From Bacteroidales bacterium (lineage in GTDB: Bacteria > Bacteroidota > Bacteroidia > Bacteroidales > PUMT01): a stretch of 55,072 bases of DNA. The DNA lies in assembly GCA_007120695.1 (NCBI GenBank), contig SKND01000199.1, positions 1-55,072 of the forward strand. Reading direction: 5' to 3'. Under the pieces are notes generated by a model that worked only from the letters and a program-made list of their open reading frames with translations, ran no database searches and was not told the DNA's origin. Positions within the stretch are counted from its first letter, which is position 1; every line of letters begins with the position of its first letter. Below are positions 10,033 to 18,421 of the stretch, in pieces. A program made the position numbers and the translations under genes.

Positions 10033-10061
10033 GCGGTTGGGGTACAGATGGCATACATTTG
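10030..10061 (+). promoter_or_regulatory. Bacteroidota-type promoter for the LiaF-like gene
   Basis: TTTG (10030-10033), a 20-nt spacer, then TACATTTG (10054-10061) match the established Bacteroidota -33 TTTG / -7 TAnnTTTG consensus with correct spacing. The start codon is about 30 nt further on. The -33 box is built from the end of the preceding terminator's T-run. Confidence 0.6.
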
Positions 10062-10090
10062 TCATGTATTAATTAAAAACTCAATTCAAA

Positions 10091-10816
10091 ATGGAAAGAA
10101 TAGACGATAAGAAACATGAGGCCGGAAAAGGTGTGGTAATGGTAATTGGAGCCTTACTTGTCCTTGCCGGGTTACTGCTGTTTGGCGACCAGCTTAATCT
10201 TTTCCCGTTCAGGGTAAAGTACATATTAATATCATGGCAGATGCTGCTCATTGTGCTGGGATTGGTTTTCCTTTCAAAAAAGGAAGGAAGGCTTACCGGG
10301 ATTATCCTGGTAAGTTTAGGGGTATTTTTTCTGCTGCCAAAATTAACAATTCTGCCGGTTAGTGCCGGCAGGCTTTTCTGGCCGGCACTGCTTGTTTTTG
10401 TCGGACTGATGATATTGCTGAGAGGTACTTTCACCAGGGGCCTCGGGTATTCGGCAAGCAAAAAAAGAGGCGATGCATTTGAAGATATAAATGTTTTCGG
10501 GGGCCACGACCGAATTATTGAGACTGAAAATTTCAAAGGCGGTGAAATTGTCAATGTTTTTGGCGGGGGAAATTATGATATGCTGCAGGCAAAGCTGGCC
10601 CAGGGCAACAACATACTTGAGGTGGTAATGGTATTTGGCGGGTCGAAGATCATTGTTCCGCAGGACTGGGATGTAAAGGTCGAGGTGGCCGCAGTGTTTG
10701 GGGGATTCAGTGACAAGCGGATCAAGTCGCCCGAAATAACAAGAGACACCTCGCGTACGCTAATTATAAAAGGAGTAGCTATATTTGGGGGAGGAGAGCT
10801 TGTCAACTATAACTGA
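10091..10816 (+). CDS. LiaF-like membrane protein (cell-wall stress response family)
   Basis: 241 residues. The N-terminal half (about 12-118) has four closely spaced hydrophobic helices of the LiaF transmembrane/DUF5668 type (GALLVLAGLLLFGDQ; LLIVLGLVFLSKKEG; IILVSLGVFFLLP; FWPALLVFVGLMILL). The C-terminal half is a series of short beta-turns with a repeated VFGG motif (NVFGGHD, NVFGGGNYD, VFGGSKIIVP, VFGGFSDKR, IFGGGELV), the signature of the LiaF C-terminal domain (PF09922-like). In Firmicutes LiaF regulates an antibiotic-sensing system. In Bacteroidota these homologues are usually of unknown partner, and no LiaRS-type kinase/regulator pair is adjacent here. It has its own promoter and probably forms a single-gene unit. 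Confidence 0.8.
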   Translation: MERIDDKKHEAGKGVVMVIGALLVLAGLLLFGDQLNLFPFRVKYILISWQMLLIVLGLVFLSKKEGRLTGIILVSLGVFFLLPKLTILPVSAGRLFWPALLVFVGLMILLRGTFTRGLGYSASKKRGDAFEDINVFGGHDRIIETENFKGGEIVNVFGGGNYDMLQAKLAQGNNILEVVMVFGGSKIIVPQDWDVKVEVAAVFGGFSDKRIKSPEITRDTSRTLIIKGVAIFGGGELVNYN

Positions 10817-10863
10817 TAGTCGATGCGCCCCGATCCTGCTGAACAGGAATAATCTTGTAATAT

Positions 10864-10906
10864 CGCACTTGCCTGGATTTCTGTAACAACCATTCAGGCA
10901 GGTGTG
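10864..10906. terminator. hairpin between convergent genes (likely bidirectional terminator)
   Basis: CGCACTTGCCTGGAT pairs with ATTCAGGCAGGTGTG across a 13-nt loop, a 15-bp stem with a few G-T pairs. It lies in the 176-bp gap between the LiaF-like gene (plus) and the end of the KamA operon (minus), where a terminator for both strands is expected. No long T-run follows. Confidence 0.45.
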
Positions 10907-10992
10907 CTAGATTTGTATTCCGGCCTGGAGATTAGGGTTGCACTGACCGACAGCAACGTTTTCAACACCATATTCTTTTTAGTGGGGGCTAC

Positions 10993-11487
10993 TTATGTGC
11001 TTAAATACCTAACATACACCACTTTATTATCGCCATCGTCATAAAAATCTTCAAAGCAGGCTTTTATCTGATAGTTGTTCTTTTCATAAAATTTCCTTGT
11101 TGATTCATATTGCTCCCGGGATGAAGTTTCTGCATAAATTCCATTGCCGCCGGCACCGGCAATCTTCTGTTCGGTGAGCTTAAGAAGATAGCTTCCGATG
11201 CCTGTCCCCCGGTAGTTATTCCGGACTGCTATCCAGTAAAGGTCATAACTTTTCACAGTGCATGGAATTAAGCCATAGCAACTATATGCAACAGGCTTGC
11301 CGTTATGACAGGCAAACAGGAACTCATATCCGCTGGACTTCCCTTTTTTAAGCCTTTCTTCCACAAGCTCCACGGCTATATCTATTTCATCAGCACGGAA
11401 AAAACCTGTAGATTCAGCTATGTCCCTTATACTTTTTATGTCTTCAAAAACTGGTGCTGCCCTAATCGTTAATTCGTTAATTTTCAT
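10993..11487 (-). CDS. GNAT N-acetyltransferase, last gene of KamA/ATP-grasp operon
   Basis: 164 residues, a complete GNAT fold. The acetyl-CoA loop is RGTGIGSYLL at about residues 94-103, preceded by the usual strand DLYWIAV and followed by YAETSSREQYESTRKFYEKNNY. It acetylates an unknown amine. It is the fifth and last gene of the minus-strand operon, 69 bp after the second ATP-grasp gene. In the known ablA/ablB pathway a GNAT acetylates the epsilon-amine of beta-lysine made by a lysine 2,3-aminomutase. The aminomutase upstream makes a related role attractive, but this protein is shorter than AblB and I do not assign that name. Confidence 0.8.
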   Translation of the reverse strand: MKINELTIRAAPVFEDIKSIRDIAESTGFFRADEIDIAVELVEERLKKGKSSGYEFLFACHNGKPVAYSCYGLIPCTVKSYDLYWIAVRNNYRGTGIGSYLLKLTEQKIAGAGGNGIYAETSSREQYESTRKFYEKNNYQIKACFEDFYDDGDNKVVYVRYLST

Positions 11488-11556
11488 TGATCGCAGGTTA
11501 ATTGTTCATTTTATTTTGTCTGCCAAAGGCTGATGGGGGTTTCACATGATTAAATG

Positions 11557-12540
11557 TTAGATAATCACATTTCTGGCGAATGCATCAGCCAGGATCCTTT
11601 CAACCACTGCCTTATAATCAAGGCCTGTCTTTCCGGCTGCAGCAATAAAACCGGCATCAGGCGACAGGCAAGGGTTGGCATTGACTTCAAGCAGGAAGGG
11701 CTCATTATTTTGGTTGACCCGAAAATCAAAACGGGCATATCCGCCAAGATCAAACCCTTTCCAGCAACTGAGACTTATTTTTTTGAGTTTTTCAATGAGA
11801 CTGGCATCTTCACCGGTAAAATCAAAATGTCTTACAGAGTTTCTGTATTCAAAAGAGCCCTCGTCCCATTTTGAGGCATAATTCAGAATATGTGGCTTTC
11901 CCGGGGGATAATCTGTAAAACGTATTTCAGCAGGAGGCAAAACAAGTGGTTCATTTTTACCCCCGATAACAGCTATATTAAATTCACGGCCCTGAATATA
12001 CTCTTCAAGAAAAAGTTTTCTGTTTTTTCTGACAACCTGTAACCGGTCAATACTTGATTCATCCAGATAAAATACTGAATTATCTGTAATACCGGAGGAG
12101 CCATCTTCCCACACTGGTTTGATAATGTAGTTACCCTCTTGCATTTTATCCGTGATACTTTCACCATAATACCAACAGGGGGTAGGCAGTCCAAGTTCAA
12201 TAAACCGGCTTTTAGCAAGCACTTTGTGTGAGCTGATGTATAAGGGTAAGGACGCAGAACCCGTAAAGGGTATTTCAAGGCACTCCAGGAGGGTGGGAGC
12301 CAGGTGGATAAGCTCCCCCCTGCCACTTACCGTTTCAACAAGGTTAAACACCACATCTGGCTTTAGTTTAGTTAAGAACTCCCATGTAATCTTCATGTTA
12401 AGATCAAAATAGGCCCGCTGAGAAGAATAACCGCACAGTTGCATGGCTTTTTCAACCGCTTCAGCCTGTTCAAGTACATCCTGCTCGTCAGGCAATGGTT
12501 TGGCGGATATTTTGTTTATCAGGATTACAGCCTTTTTCAT
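11557..12540 (-). CDS. ATP-grasp ligase, D-Ala-D-Ala ligase-like (second copy)
   Basis: 327 residues with a Ddl-like layout: N-terminal domain with DVVFNLVETVSGRGELIHLAP (about 75-95), central ATP-grasp subdomain (NYIIKPVWEDGSSGI; LFLEEYIQGREFNIAVIGG) and a C-terminal metal/ATP site (YARFDFRVNQNNEPFLLEVN, then NPCLSPDAGF). These enzymes form an acyl-phosphate and join it to an amine. The 'GRGE' segment differs from the canonical Ddl pattern, and the organism will have a real ddl elsewhere, so I infer a ligase for a different, amino-acid-like substrate. It lies 23 bp downstream of the other ATP-grasp gene and is clearly a paralogue acting in the same pathway. Confidence 0.82.
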   Translation of the reverse strand: MKKAVILINKISAKPLPDEQDVLEQAEAVEKAMQLCGYSSQRAYFDLNMKITWEFLTKLKPDVVFNLVETVSGRGELIHLAPTLLECLEIPFTGSASLPLYISSHKVLAKSRFIELGLPTPCWYYGESITDKMQEGNYIIKPVWEDGSSGITDNSVFYLDESSIDRLQVVRKNRKLFLEEYIQGREFNIAVIGGKNEPLVLPPAEIRFTDYPPGKPHILNYASKWDEGSFEYRNSVRHFDFTGEDASLIEKLKKISLSCWKGFDLGGYARFDFRVNQNNEPFLLEVNANPCLSPDAGFIAAAGKTGLDYKAVVERILADAFARNVII

Positions 12541-12563
12541 AGTGTACAGGTTACCTTATATAG

Positions 12564-13664
12564 TTACTCCCCAGCCTTTACCGTTGAATATTTACCGTCT
12601 GGCCAGCGATCTGCTGAATCTGACAACCCGAGCTCTCCTGTGCCAACCAGCCTGAAATTATTACCATCCTTCACCGGTAAATTATTTAGCTTTTTCAATG
12701 CGGAGTCCATGATCATTTTCATCAACTCACTGTAGCTTATCCCATTTAATTTTGCAAGGATAGGAAGATCAGAATGTTCGGGGTGAAGACCAGCCAGGGG
12801 ATTTATTTCAAGAAAGTTTGGAATACCATGCCTGTCGTACCTGATATCTACCCTGCCCCCATCCTCACACCTGATCGCATTCCAAGAACGAAGGGCAAGT
12901 TCTTCACATTTGATGGCTTCTTCCGGGGGAGCAGGCAGGTATAAAACTCTTTCCTCACATTCTTCTTTATTATTGTATGAATAAACCTTTTGTTCCGCAT
13001 TGTCTTTTAATACAACTTCCATTACCCCGATACAGCGTGCATTTTTGCCTGTGCCAACTATCCCTGCAGTAAATTCCCTGCCGCTTAAATACTCTTCTAC
13101 CAGCACTGGTTGATTATATCTGGTGAGGAGCGAAAGGCAGGTTTCCCGCAAAGCCGGCTTTTTATAGATAACCGAATTGGCATTTATGCCCTTGCCTGTT
13201 CCTTCAGCCAGTGGTTTTGCAAAAAGGGGGAAAGGGATATTTATTTTATTTATATCTGCGGGCTCATGTACCACATAATATTCAGCGGTTTTAATACCTG
13301 CATTTTTCACTACTGTTTTGGCAAGAGACTTGTCCAGTGTAATGGTCATCACCACAGGGTCAGAGAAAACATAAGGAATACGGTAAGCATCAAGAAGTGC
13401 CGGCACCTGGGCCTCCCTGCCGGCACCATACATGCCTTCACAGATATTGAAAACAATATCCCATCTGCAACCCTTTGCAAGTTTTTCTGTTAAGGTCCGG
13501 ATATTTCCTATGCGATCTACCTCAAATCCCATTTTCATAAGTTCCGATTCTATGGCCTCAATAGTGCCTGCCCTGTCGAATTCGGCAGTCTCTTCTTCAG
13601 AATAACCCATTTTCAGATAGTCATCCCTTAAATCATAGCTAAAACCTACTTTAATTTTTATCAT
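12564..13664 (-). CDS. ATP-grasp ligase, D-Ala-D-Ala ligase-like (first copy)
   Basis: 366 residues. Ddl-like motifs in order: DIVFNICEGMYGAGREAQVP (about 75-95, equivalent to the Ddl serine/glycine loop), LDKSLAKTVVKNAGI, FPLFAKPLAEGTGKGI (ATP-grasp lysine strand), VLVEEYLSGREFTAGIVG, and a C-terminal VDIRYDRHGIPNFLEINPLA with E and N as Mg ligands. The family makes peptide or peptide-like bonds with ATP. It is the third gene of the operon, 73 bp after the GNAT-deacetylase fusion. Two diverged ligases in one operon suggest two successive condensations, or two partners of one heteromeric ligase. Substrates cannot be read from the sequence. Confidence 0.82.
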   Translation of the reverse strand: MIKIKVGFSYDLRDDYLKMGYSEEETAEFDRAGTIEAIESELMKMGFEVDRIGNIRTLTEKLAKGCRWDIVFNICEGMYGAGREAQVPALLDAYRIPYVFSDPVVMTITLDKSLAKTVVKNAGIKTAEYYVVHEPADINKINIPFPLFAKPLAEGTGKGINANSVIYKKPALRETCLSLLTRYNQPVLVEEYLSGREFTAGIVGTGKNARCIGVMEVVLKDNAEQKVYSYNNKEECEERVLYLPAPPEEAIKCEELALRSWNAIRCEDGGRVDIRYDRHGIPNFLEINPLAGLHPEHSDLPILAKLNGISYSELMKMIMDSALKKLNNLPVKDGNNFRLVGTGELGLSDSADRWPDGKYSTVKAGE

Positions 13665-13737
13665 TCTTATTCGTATATAGTATTGTTATCAATTTATTTA
13701 ATAATATGTTACTAAAATGCATATCTTTCTGTGAGCT

Positions 13738-15489
13738 TTAGCTCATGGGGCTTTCATATTGTTTATGCAATCCTCTGAAGAAACTTAAAGCATTTATCCC
13801 CAGATTTCTTGTCCTGTATCCACCCTCCTGAACAACCAGGACGGGCAATTTTAGTTCTCCGATCATTTTTCCATTTTCCTCCAGGTCAACATTATTTAAT
13901 TGCCATGTGCCTGTAGGATCACCTTTGGCAACATCCAGGCCAAGGGCCAGAACCAGGTAATCAGGTTTGAAGCTTTTTAGTTTATCCAGTGCTTTGCGTA
14001 GATATGATCGGTAAGCCGGACCGGACAACTGTTCAGGCAATGGATAATTAACATTAAACCCATATCCGGCCGACTCCCCCTTCTCATTGGCAAAACCACT
14101 AAAATAGGGGTATGCAAAGGAGGGATGCCCGTGAATGGAGATGGTCAGCACATCATCTCTTTTGTAAAAAATATCCTGCTGGCCGTTGCCATGATGATAA
14201 TCGATATCCAGCAATGCAACCTTTCCATATTTACTTAAGTAATTGGCGGCAATAGCGGCAGAATTAAAATAGCAGAAACCACCAAAGGATTTTCTTTCAG
14301 CATGATGTCCGGGTGGCCTGATCAGTGCATAGGCCAGTTTTCCCCCTTCTATAAGCAAATCAGCGCATGTAAGTGCGCAATCAACTGCCTTTCTTGAAGC
14401 CAGGTAGGCATTCCTGTTAAGTGGAGTGAATGTGTCTATACAATAATAACCGGCCCTTACTGAATCATCTTTTGGAGGCCGGGTTGAATTTCTTACAGGA
14501 AATACATAAGGATAAATTGACTTGCCTTCAGGAAGACTTTTACATATCCTCTTGAAGTATTCTATATAACCCCTGTCGTGTATTTCAAAAATATGTTTTT
14601 CACTGTAACTTTTGGGAGGATTCAGCTCAAACAAACCTGAAGGAAGCAGTTCATTAAGAATAGATTTAATCCTTACCGGAGCTTCTACGTAACCCCTTTC
14701 TCTTACATGATGGATACTATGTTTATCATTATAAATGAGTGGTATTTTAAAGGTCCCGCGAAGGTTTTGTCCTGACGGGGCCCTCTTCTGTCTTTTAATA
14801 TACCGGGGCGCACGTAGTTTCACCGGATTATCCTTTACCGAATTCAGGACCTTAATAATATATTCCTCAGGACAGTAATTTCGATATTTCCGTTCAAGTA
14901 TGGCGCGAATAATGATCTTTGCAGTTGTATTATCCATTGTGCCTTCCTTTCCCAGGAAATCACACACCAGGAACGGGGGACAATCATCAGTTTCTTTAAC
15001 AGGAGTCTCATATAGTGTATCTATAAGCGGGTAGGCGTGGTACTTTTCGTAGAATCTGAGACGGGCTATATTTTGCTGTATAAGTGATGAATCTCTGCAT
15101 AATTCTGGTTCATCCGGCAGACATTCAAAAAACAGCCCTATACAATTTAGATCAACAGCTTCCTCCTTTACTTTCTGATAAAGGGCACCTCCGATACCTC
15201 CCGATATTGTGTTTTTTATAGTTGCAACATAATCGAGATAGCAAAAGTGCAGGTCGGGAGCATACATTGACAGGGCAAAACCAAGTACAGTACCCGCCGA
15301 GTTTTCAGCAACGTAGAGTATTGTACGAAACCTGTATTTAAGTGGATCTTTCAATTGCATGGATACTTCATCCAGTTTTTCTTCAGAAAGAGTGGAAAAA
15401 TGAGACTTCATTATTGCCTTTACCTGTTCAATAGAGTTTTGGTCTACAGGTCTGTTAACATCATGTATACGCCTTATTCTGAACATCAT
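13738..15489 (-). CDS. GNAT-histone deacetylase (acetylpolyamine amidohydrolase-like) fusion
   Basis: 583 residues with two domains. Residues about 1-180 form a GNAT-like domain with an acetyl-CoA loop at ISGGIGGALYQKVKEEA (95-111) and the C-terminal strand ARLRFYEKYHAYPL. After a linker, residues about 245-578 are a complete zinc deacetylase of the HDAC/acetylpolyamine amidohydrolase superfamily: RPPGHHAERK (391-400, catalytic His pair H395/H396), GGFCYFN, DIDYHHGNG with zinc ligands D430 and H432, GLDVAKGDPTG with third ligand D524, and QEGGY with the transition-state Tyr558. All catalytic residues are intact. It should remove an acyl group from an amine, for example an acetylated lysine- or polyamine-like small molecule; histones are not relevant. 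Adding and removing activities in one chain is notable. It lies 50 bp after the kamA-like gene, in the same operon. Confidence 0.9.
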   Translation of the reverse strand: MMFRIRRIHDVNRPVDQNSIEQVKAIMKSHFSTLSEEKLDEVSMQLKDPLKYRFRTILYVAENSAGTVLGFALSMYAPDLHFCYLDYVATIKNTISGGIGGALYQKVKEEAVDLNCIGLFFECLPDEPELCRDSSLIQQNIARLRFYEKYHAYPLIDTLYETPVKETDDCPPFLVCDFLGKEGTMDNTTAKIIIRAILERKYRNYCPEEYIIKVLNSVKDNPVKLRAPRYIKRQKRAPSGQNLRGTFKIPLIYNDKHSIHHVRERGYVEAPVRIKSILNELLPSGLFELNPPKSYSEKHIFEIHDRGYIEYFKRICKSLPEGKSIYPYVFPVRNSTRPPKDDSVRAGYYCIDTFTPLNRNAYLASRKAVDCALTCADLLIEGGKLAYALIRPPGHHAERKSFGGFCYFNSAAIAANYLSKYGKVALLDIDYHHGNGQQDIFYKRDDVLTISIHGHPSFAYPYFSGFANEKGESAGYGFNVNYPLPEQLSGPAYRSYLRKALDKLKSFKPDYLVLALGLDVAKGDPTGTWQLNNVDLEENGKMIGELKLPVLVVQEGGYRTRNLGINALSFFRGLHKQYESPMS

Positions 15490-15539
15490 CTTACATATTG
15501 GATGTGAATAATGAAACTCATGTAAACCTGAAAGAATAA

Positions 15540-16841
15540 TTATAGGGAGCAGCCATCCTGTGATTGAACTCCACTGCCAGGCAAAGGCCCTTCAGGATAA
15601 AGGAACGTCCTGTTTTCGTAGTTAACAAGGAGGTAACCCTCATTACACTTTTCGACTACATAACCGGGCAATAATGGAATTTTCCCTCCACCACCAGGTG
15701 CATCGATAACGAAATGCGGAATGGCGTACCCCGAGGTAAAGCCCCTTAACCCCCTTATTATTTCCAGCCCTTTCGACACCGGTGTTCTGAAATGGGCCGA
15801 GCCTGGAATCGGATCACACTGATAAAGGTAATAGGGTCTAACTCTCATCTTTAATAACAGGTGGGTTAGCTTTTTAAAAACCTCCACATCATCATTTATA
15901 CCCTGCAGCAGAACAGTCTGGCTACCCAGCGGGATTCCGGCATCGGCCAGACGGTTACAGGCAAACTCTGTCTCGGGTGTCACTTCATCGGGGTGGGTAA
16001 AATGTATACTCATAAATAACGGGTGATACCTTCGCAACATGCTTACCAGTCCCCGTGTTATACGCTGGGGAAGTACTACAGGTACTTTGGTACCTATTCT
16101 GATAATCTCAACATGCGAAATGGCGCGGAGGTTTGAGAGAAGATACTCCAGTCGCCAATCGGGCAAAGTAAGCGGATCTCCCCCTGAGATCAGTACGTCC
16201 CTTATCTCGCTGTGTGCCCTTATATAATCCAGGGCTTTGTCCCACTCCCTTCGGCCTGAGTGACATTTATCCTTTTTCGAGACCAGGTGCGAGCGGGTAC
16301 AATAGCGGCAATATGCTGCACAGAAACCTGTAACCAGGAAAAGGACCCTGTCCGGGTACCTGTGAACAAGGTTTGCAACTGGACTGTGCTTGTTTTCGCC
16401 AAGCGGATCTGCCTTTTCAAAAGCAGATACAATTAATTCATCAAGAACGGGGACCATAGTTTTGCGCAAGGCCTGCCCAGAATTACTCCTGCTAAGCAAT
16501 GATGCAAAATAGGGAGTTATCCTCAGAGGCAGATGCACATTGCCGGAAGATGGTATTGCCTCATTTTCCGTTAATTGCAGAAATCCGGATAGCTGATTGA
16601 AAGCCGTAAAACTATTACTTATCTGCCATTGCCAGTCATTCCATTCTGAATCAGAAGCTGAAGGGAAATTTTTTTCACGAAAGATTCGTGAATGCGCACT
16701 GATTGGGATTGAGATTTGTTTGTGAAAACCTGAAAAATATTTTCTTGTTTTTTTGGTATCCGGACATAGCCTGCCTGGAGGCTCTGTTTCGGTTTCCTCA
16801 TTAATTAAAGAGGAATTGGAAATCAATTTTCCGGGTTTCAT
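15540..16841 (-). CDS. kamA: lysine 2,3-aminomutase-like radical SAM enzyme
   Basis: 433 residues, first gene of the operon. The radical SAM cluster motif CAAYCRYC (C174, C178, C181) is followed by the SAM-binding ISGGDPL. The PLP lysine lies in DAPGGGGKIP (K387). D343 (YQCDPIPG) and D380 (FVIDAPGG) correspond to the two aspartates that hold the lysine side chain in the clostridial enzyme. In glutamate 2,3-aminomutases these are replaced, so lysine is the best substrate prediction, giving beta-lysine. The N-terminal 100 residues diverge from classical KamA, and EpmB-type (EF-P) homologues are shorter, with no EF-P-modification genes next door. The downstream ligases and acyl-editing enzymes suggest beta-lysine is a building block here. 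Confidence 0.88.
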   Translation of the reverse strand: MKPGKLISNSSLINEETETEPPGRLCPDTKKTRKYFSGFHKQISIPISAHSRIFREKNFPSASDSEWNDWQWQISNSFTAFNQLSGFLQLTENEAIPSSGNVHLPLRITPYFASLLSRSNSGQALRKTMVPVLDELIVSAFEKADPLGENKHSPVANLVHRYPDRVLFLVTGFCAAYCRYCTRSHLVSKKDKCHSGRREWDKALDYIRAHSEIRDVLISGGDPLTLPDWRLEYLLSNLRAISHVEIIRIGTKVPVVLPQRITRGLVSMLRRYHPLFMSIHFTHPDEVTPETEFACNRLADAGIPLGSQTVLLQGINDDVEVFKKLTHLLLKMRVRPYYLYQCDPIPGSAHFRTPVSKGLEIIRGLRGFTSGYAIPHFVIDAPGGGGKIPLLPGYVVEKCNEGYLLVNYENRTFLYPEGPLPGSGVQSQDGCSL

Positions 16842-17419
16842 TTTACCCTAAGGGTTCTCTAATTTTTTTAATTTAAACTTCATGCCACATATTAACTTTA
16901 AACCACTTTGATTTAGCATAAAGCGGTAAAATTCTATGCAAAATAAAACAAAAAAGCAATCCATTGTTCACTTTTAATAATTTATTTTTGGTATTTGTTC
17001 GCAAAAGCTTTAAATGCCTTTATTTAAGTAAATTATAGAGGTGTTTATTGGGAGGTCCGTGGCTGACTGAACTGGGTGGTTAGCCGGCCTGAGGGAGAGA
17101 GTTCATTCGGGAATATTATCTTGCATTATGCTAATAATCTTACTGCTTTTAATTTGCGGGAGATTATAAGTTTGCCAGCTGATTTTGCTATGTTTTTTTT
17201 GGTGCCAATAACCTGGAATAGAAAATGAGCGAATGCGAAATATCTTTTTTAATAAGGCTTTAGAGCTGGAGGTTAAAAAAGAGGATATAAAAATAAACGA
17301 AATTCCGCTCCATGTGAAAAAGCAATTGTGTATTGATTTTTGTAACTTGTGCCGCGATATATCCAAAATTTAGTGGTCATTAGCACAATAATTAGCAACA
17401 CCTAAAAATTCATTTTTAA
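16842..17419. other. divergent intergenic region; only a doubtful 46-codon ORF
   Basis: About 578 bp between the kamA-like gene (minus) and the GHMP kinase gene (plus), so it should hold two promoters. Read on the minus strand, a TTATTTTG box (one mismatch to TAnnTTTG) at 16939-16946 could serve the operon. A plus-strand ORF at 17233-17373 (46 codons, Lys/Cys-rich end 'CIDFCNLCRDISKI') has no known domain and I do not call it a gene. The 17040-17100 part is GC-richer and looks like degraded sequence. Confidence 0.4.
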
Positions 17420-18415
17420 ATGATTATTGAAACCAGGGCATATGCCCGTGCAGGTTTACTGGGCAACCCATCTGATGGATATTTTGGTAAAACAATATCC
17501 ATCATTGTCAGGAATTTTGGTGCTTCCATCTCTATGTATGAAACCCCTGAGCTGAGAATTGAGGAGATGCATGTCGACCGGGATACCTTCCGTAATGTAT
17601 ACCACATGGTTGATTCAGTAAAACTGTCAGGGTATTATGGAGGAACAAGATTGATCAAGGCCTCCATAAAGAAATTTGTTGAGTACTGCGAATCTAACAA
17701 TATCCGGCTCGGCAACAAGAACTTTTCTGTTCGTTACATATCGTCAATACCCCGCCAGGTAGGACTTGCAGGATCGAGTGCTATTATTGCCGCGACGATG
17801 AAAGCGTTGATGAGATTTTATGATGTGGATATCCCAAAACATATTCTCCCTACGTTAATTTTAAAGGCAGAGACTGAAGAACTCGGAATAAATGCAGGAT
17901 TGCAGGATCGTGTAATACAGGTTTATGAAGGTTGTGTTTTCATGGATTTTGATAAAGAGCACTTGCTGCAAAACGGTTTCGGAAAATATACGAGTATTGA
18001 TTCAGCCCTGATCCCGAAACTTTACCTTGCTTATAAAGTCGAATTGAGTAAAGTTTCAGGAATGGTATTGAATAATATCCGTGAAAGATATGAAAAGGAG
18101 GATCCTTTGGTAATCGACACTTTGAATGACCTGGCTGAAGTCGCCGAGCAGGGCAGGGAAGCGATCCTTAACAAGGACTATGAAAAACTAAATAAACTTA
18201 TAGACACAAACTTTGATTTGCGATGCAAGATCATGAAGATTTCAGATAGCAATATGGAACTGGTAATGACAGCCAGAAACTGCGGTGCTTCAGCCAAGTT
18301 TTCGGGATCCGGTGGTGCAATCATCGGCATGTATGAAGATGATGAGATGTTGAGGCGCTTAATTGTTAATTTAAAAAAAGTCAATGCAAGAGTTATAAAA
18401 CCAATTATAATGTAA
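17420..18415 (+). CDS. GHMP-family sugar kinase, glucuronokinase-like
   Basis: 331 residues. The N-terminus ARAGLLGNPSDGYFGKTIS closely resembles plant glucuronokinase. The GHMP ATP-binding motif is IPRQVGLAGSSAIIAA (about 112-127) and the C-terminal motif 3 is CGASAKFSGSGGAIIG (about 290-305). The expected reaction is ATP-dependent phosphorylation at C1 of a sugar acid or sugar (glucuronate to glucuronate 1-phosphate in plants). It sits 6 bp upstream of galU, so the two are co-transcribed: kinase followed by UTP-dependent nucleotidyl transfer is the order needed to make a UDP-sugar by salvage. Galactose or another sugar remains possible. No RBS is evident, as usual in this phylum. Confidence 0.75.
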   Translation: MIIETRAYARAGLLGNPSDGYFGKTISIIVRNFGASISMYETPELRIEEMHVDRDTFRNVYHMVDSVKLSGYYGGTRLIKASIKKFVEYCESNNIRLGNKNFSVRYISSIPRQVGLAGSSAIIAATMKALMRFYDVDIPKHILPTLILKAETEELGINAGLQDRVIQVYEGCVFMDFDKEHLLQNGFGKYTSIDSALIPKLYLAYKVELSKVSGMVLNNIRERYEKEDPLVIDTLNDLAEVAEQGREAILNKDYEKLNKLIDTNFDLRCKIMKISDSNMELVMTARNCGASAKFSGSGGAIIGMYEDDEMLRRLIVNLKKVNARVIKPIIM

Positions 18416-18421
18416 TTTATC

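Noticed and set aside
10081-10554. 157-aa minus-strand ORF opposite the LiaF-like gene
   Set aside because: Antisense shadow; the plus strand has the VFGG repeats and a promoter.
17233-17373. 46-codon ORF in the kamA/GHMP kinase gap
   Set aside because: Too short, no similarity seen, and no promoter assigned to it.
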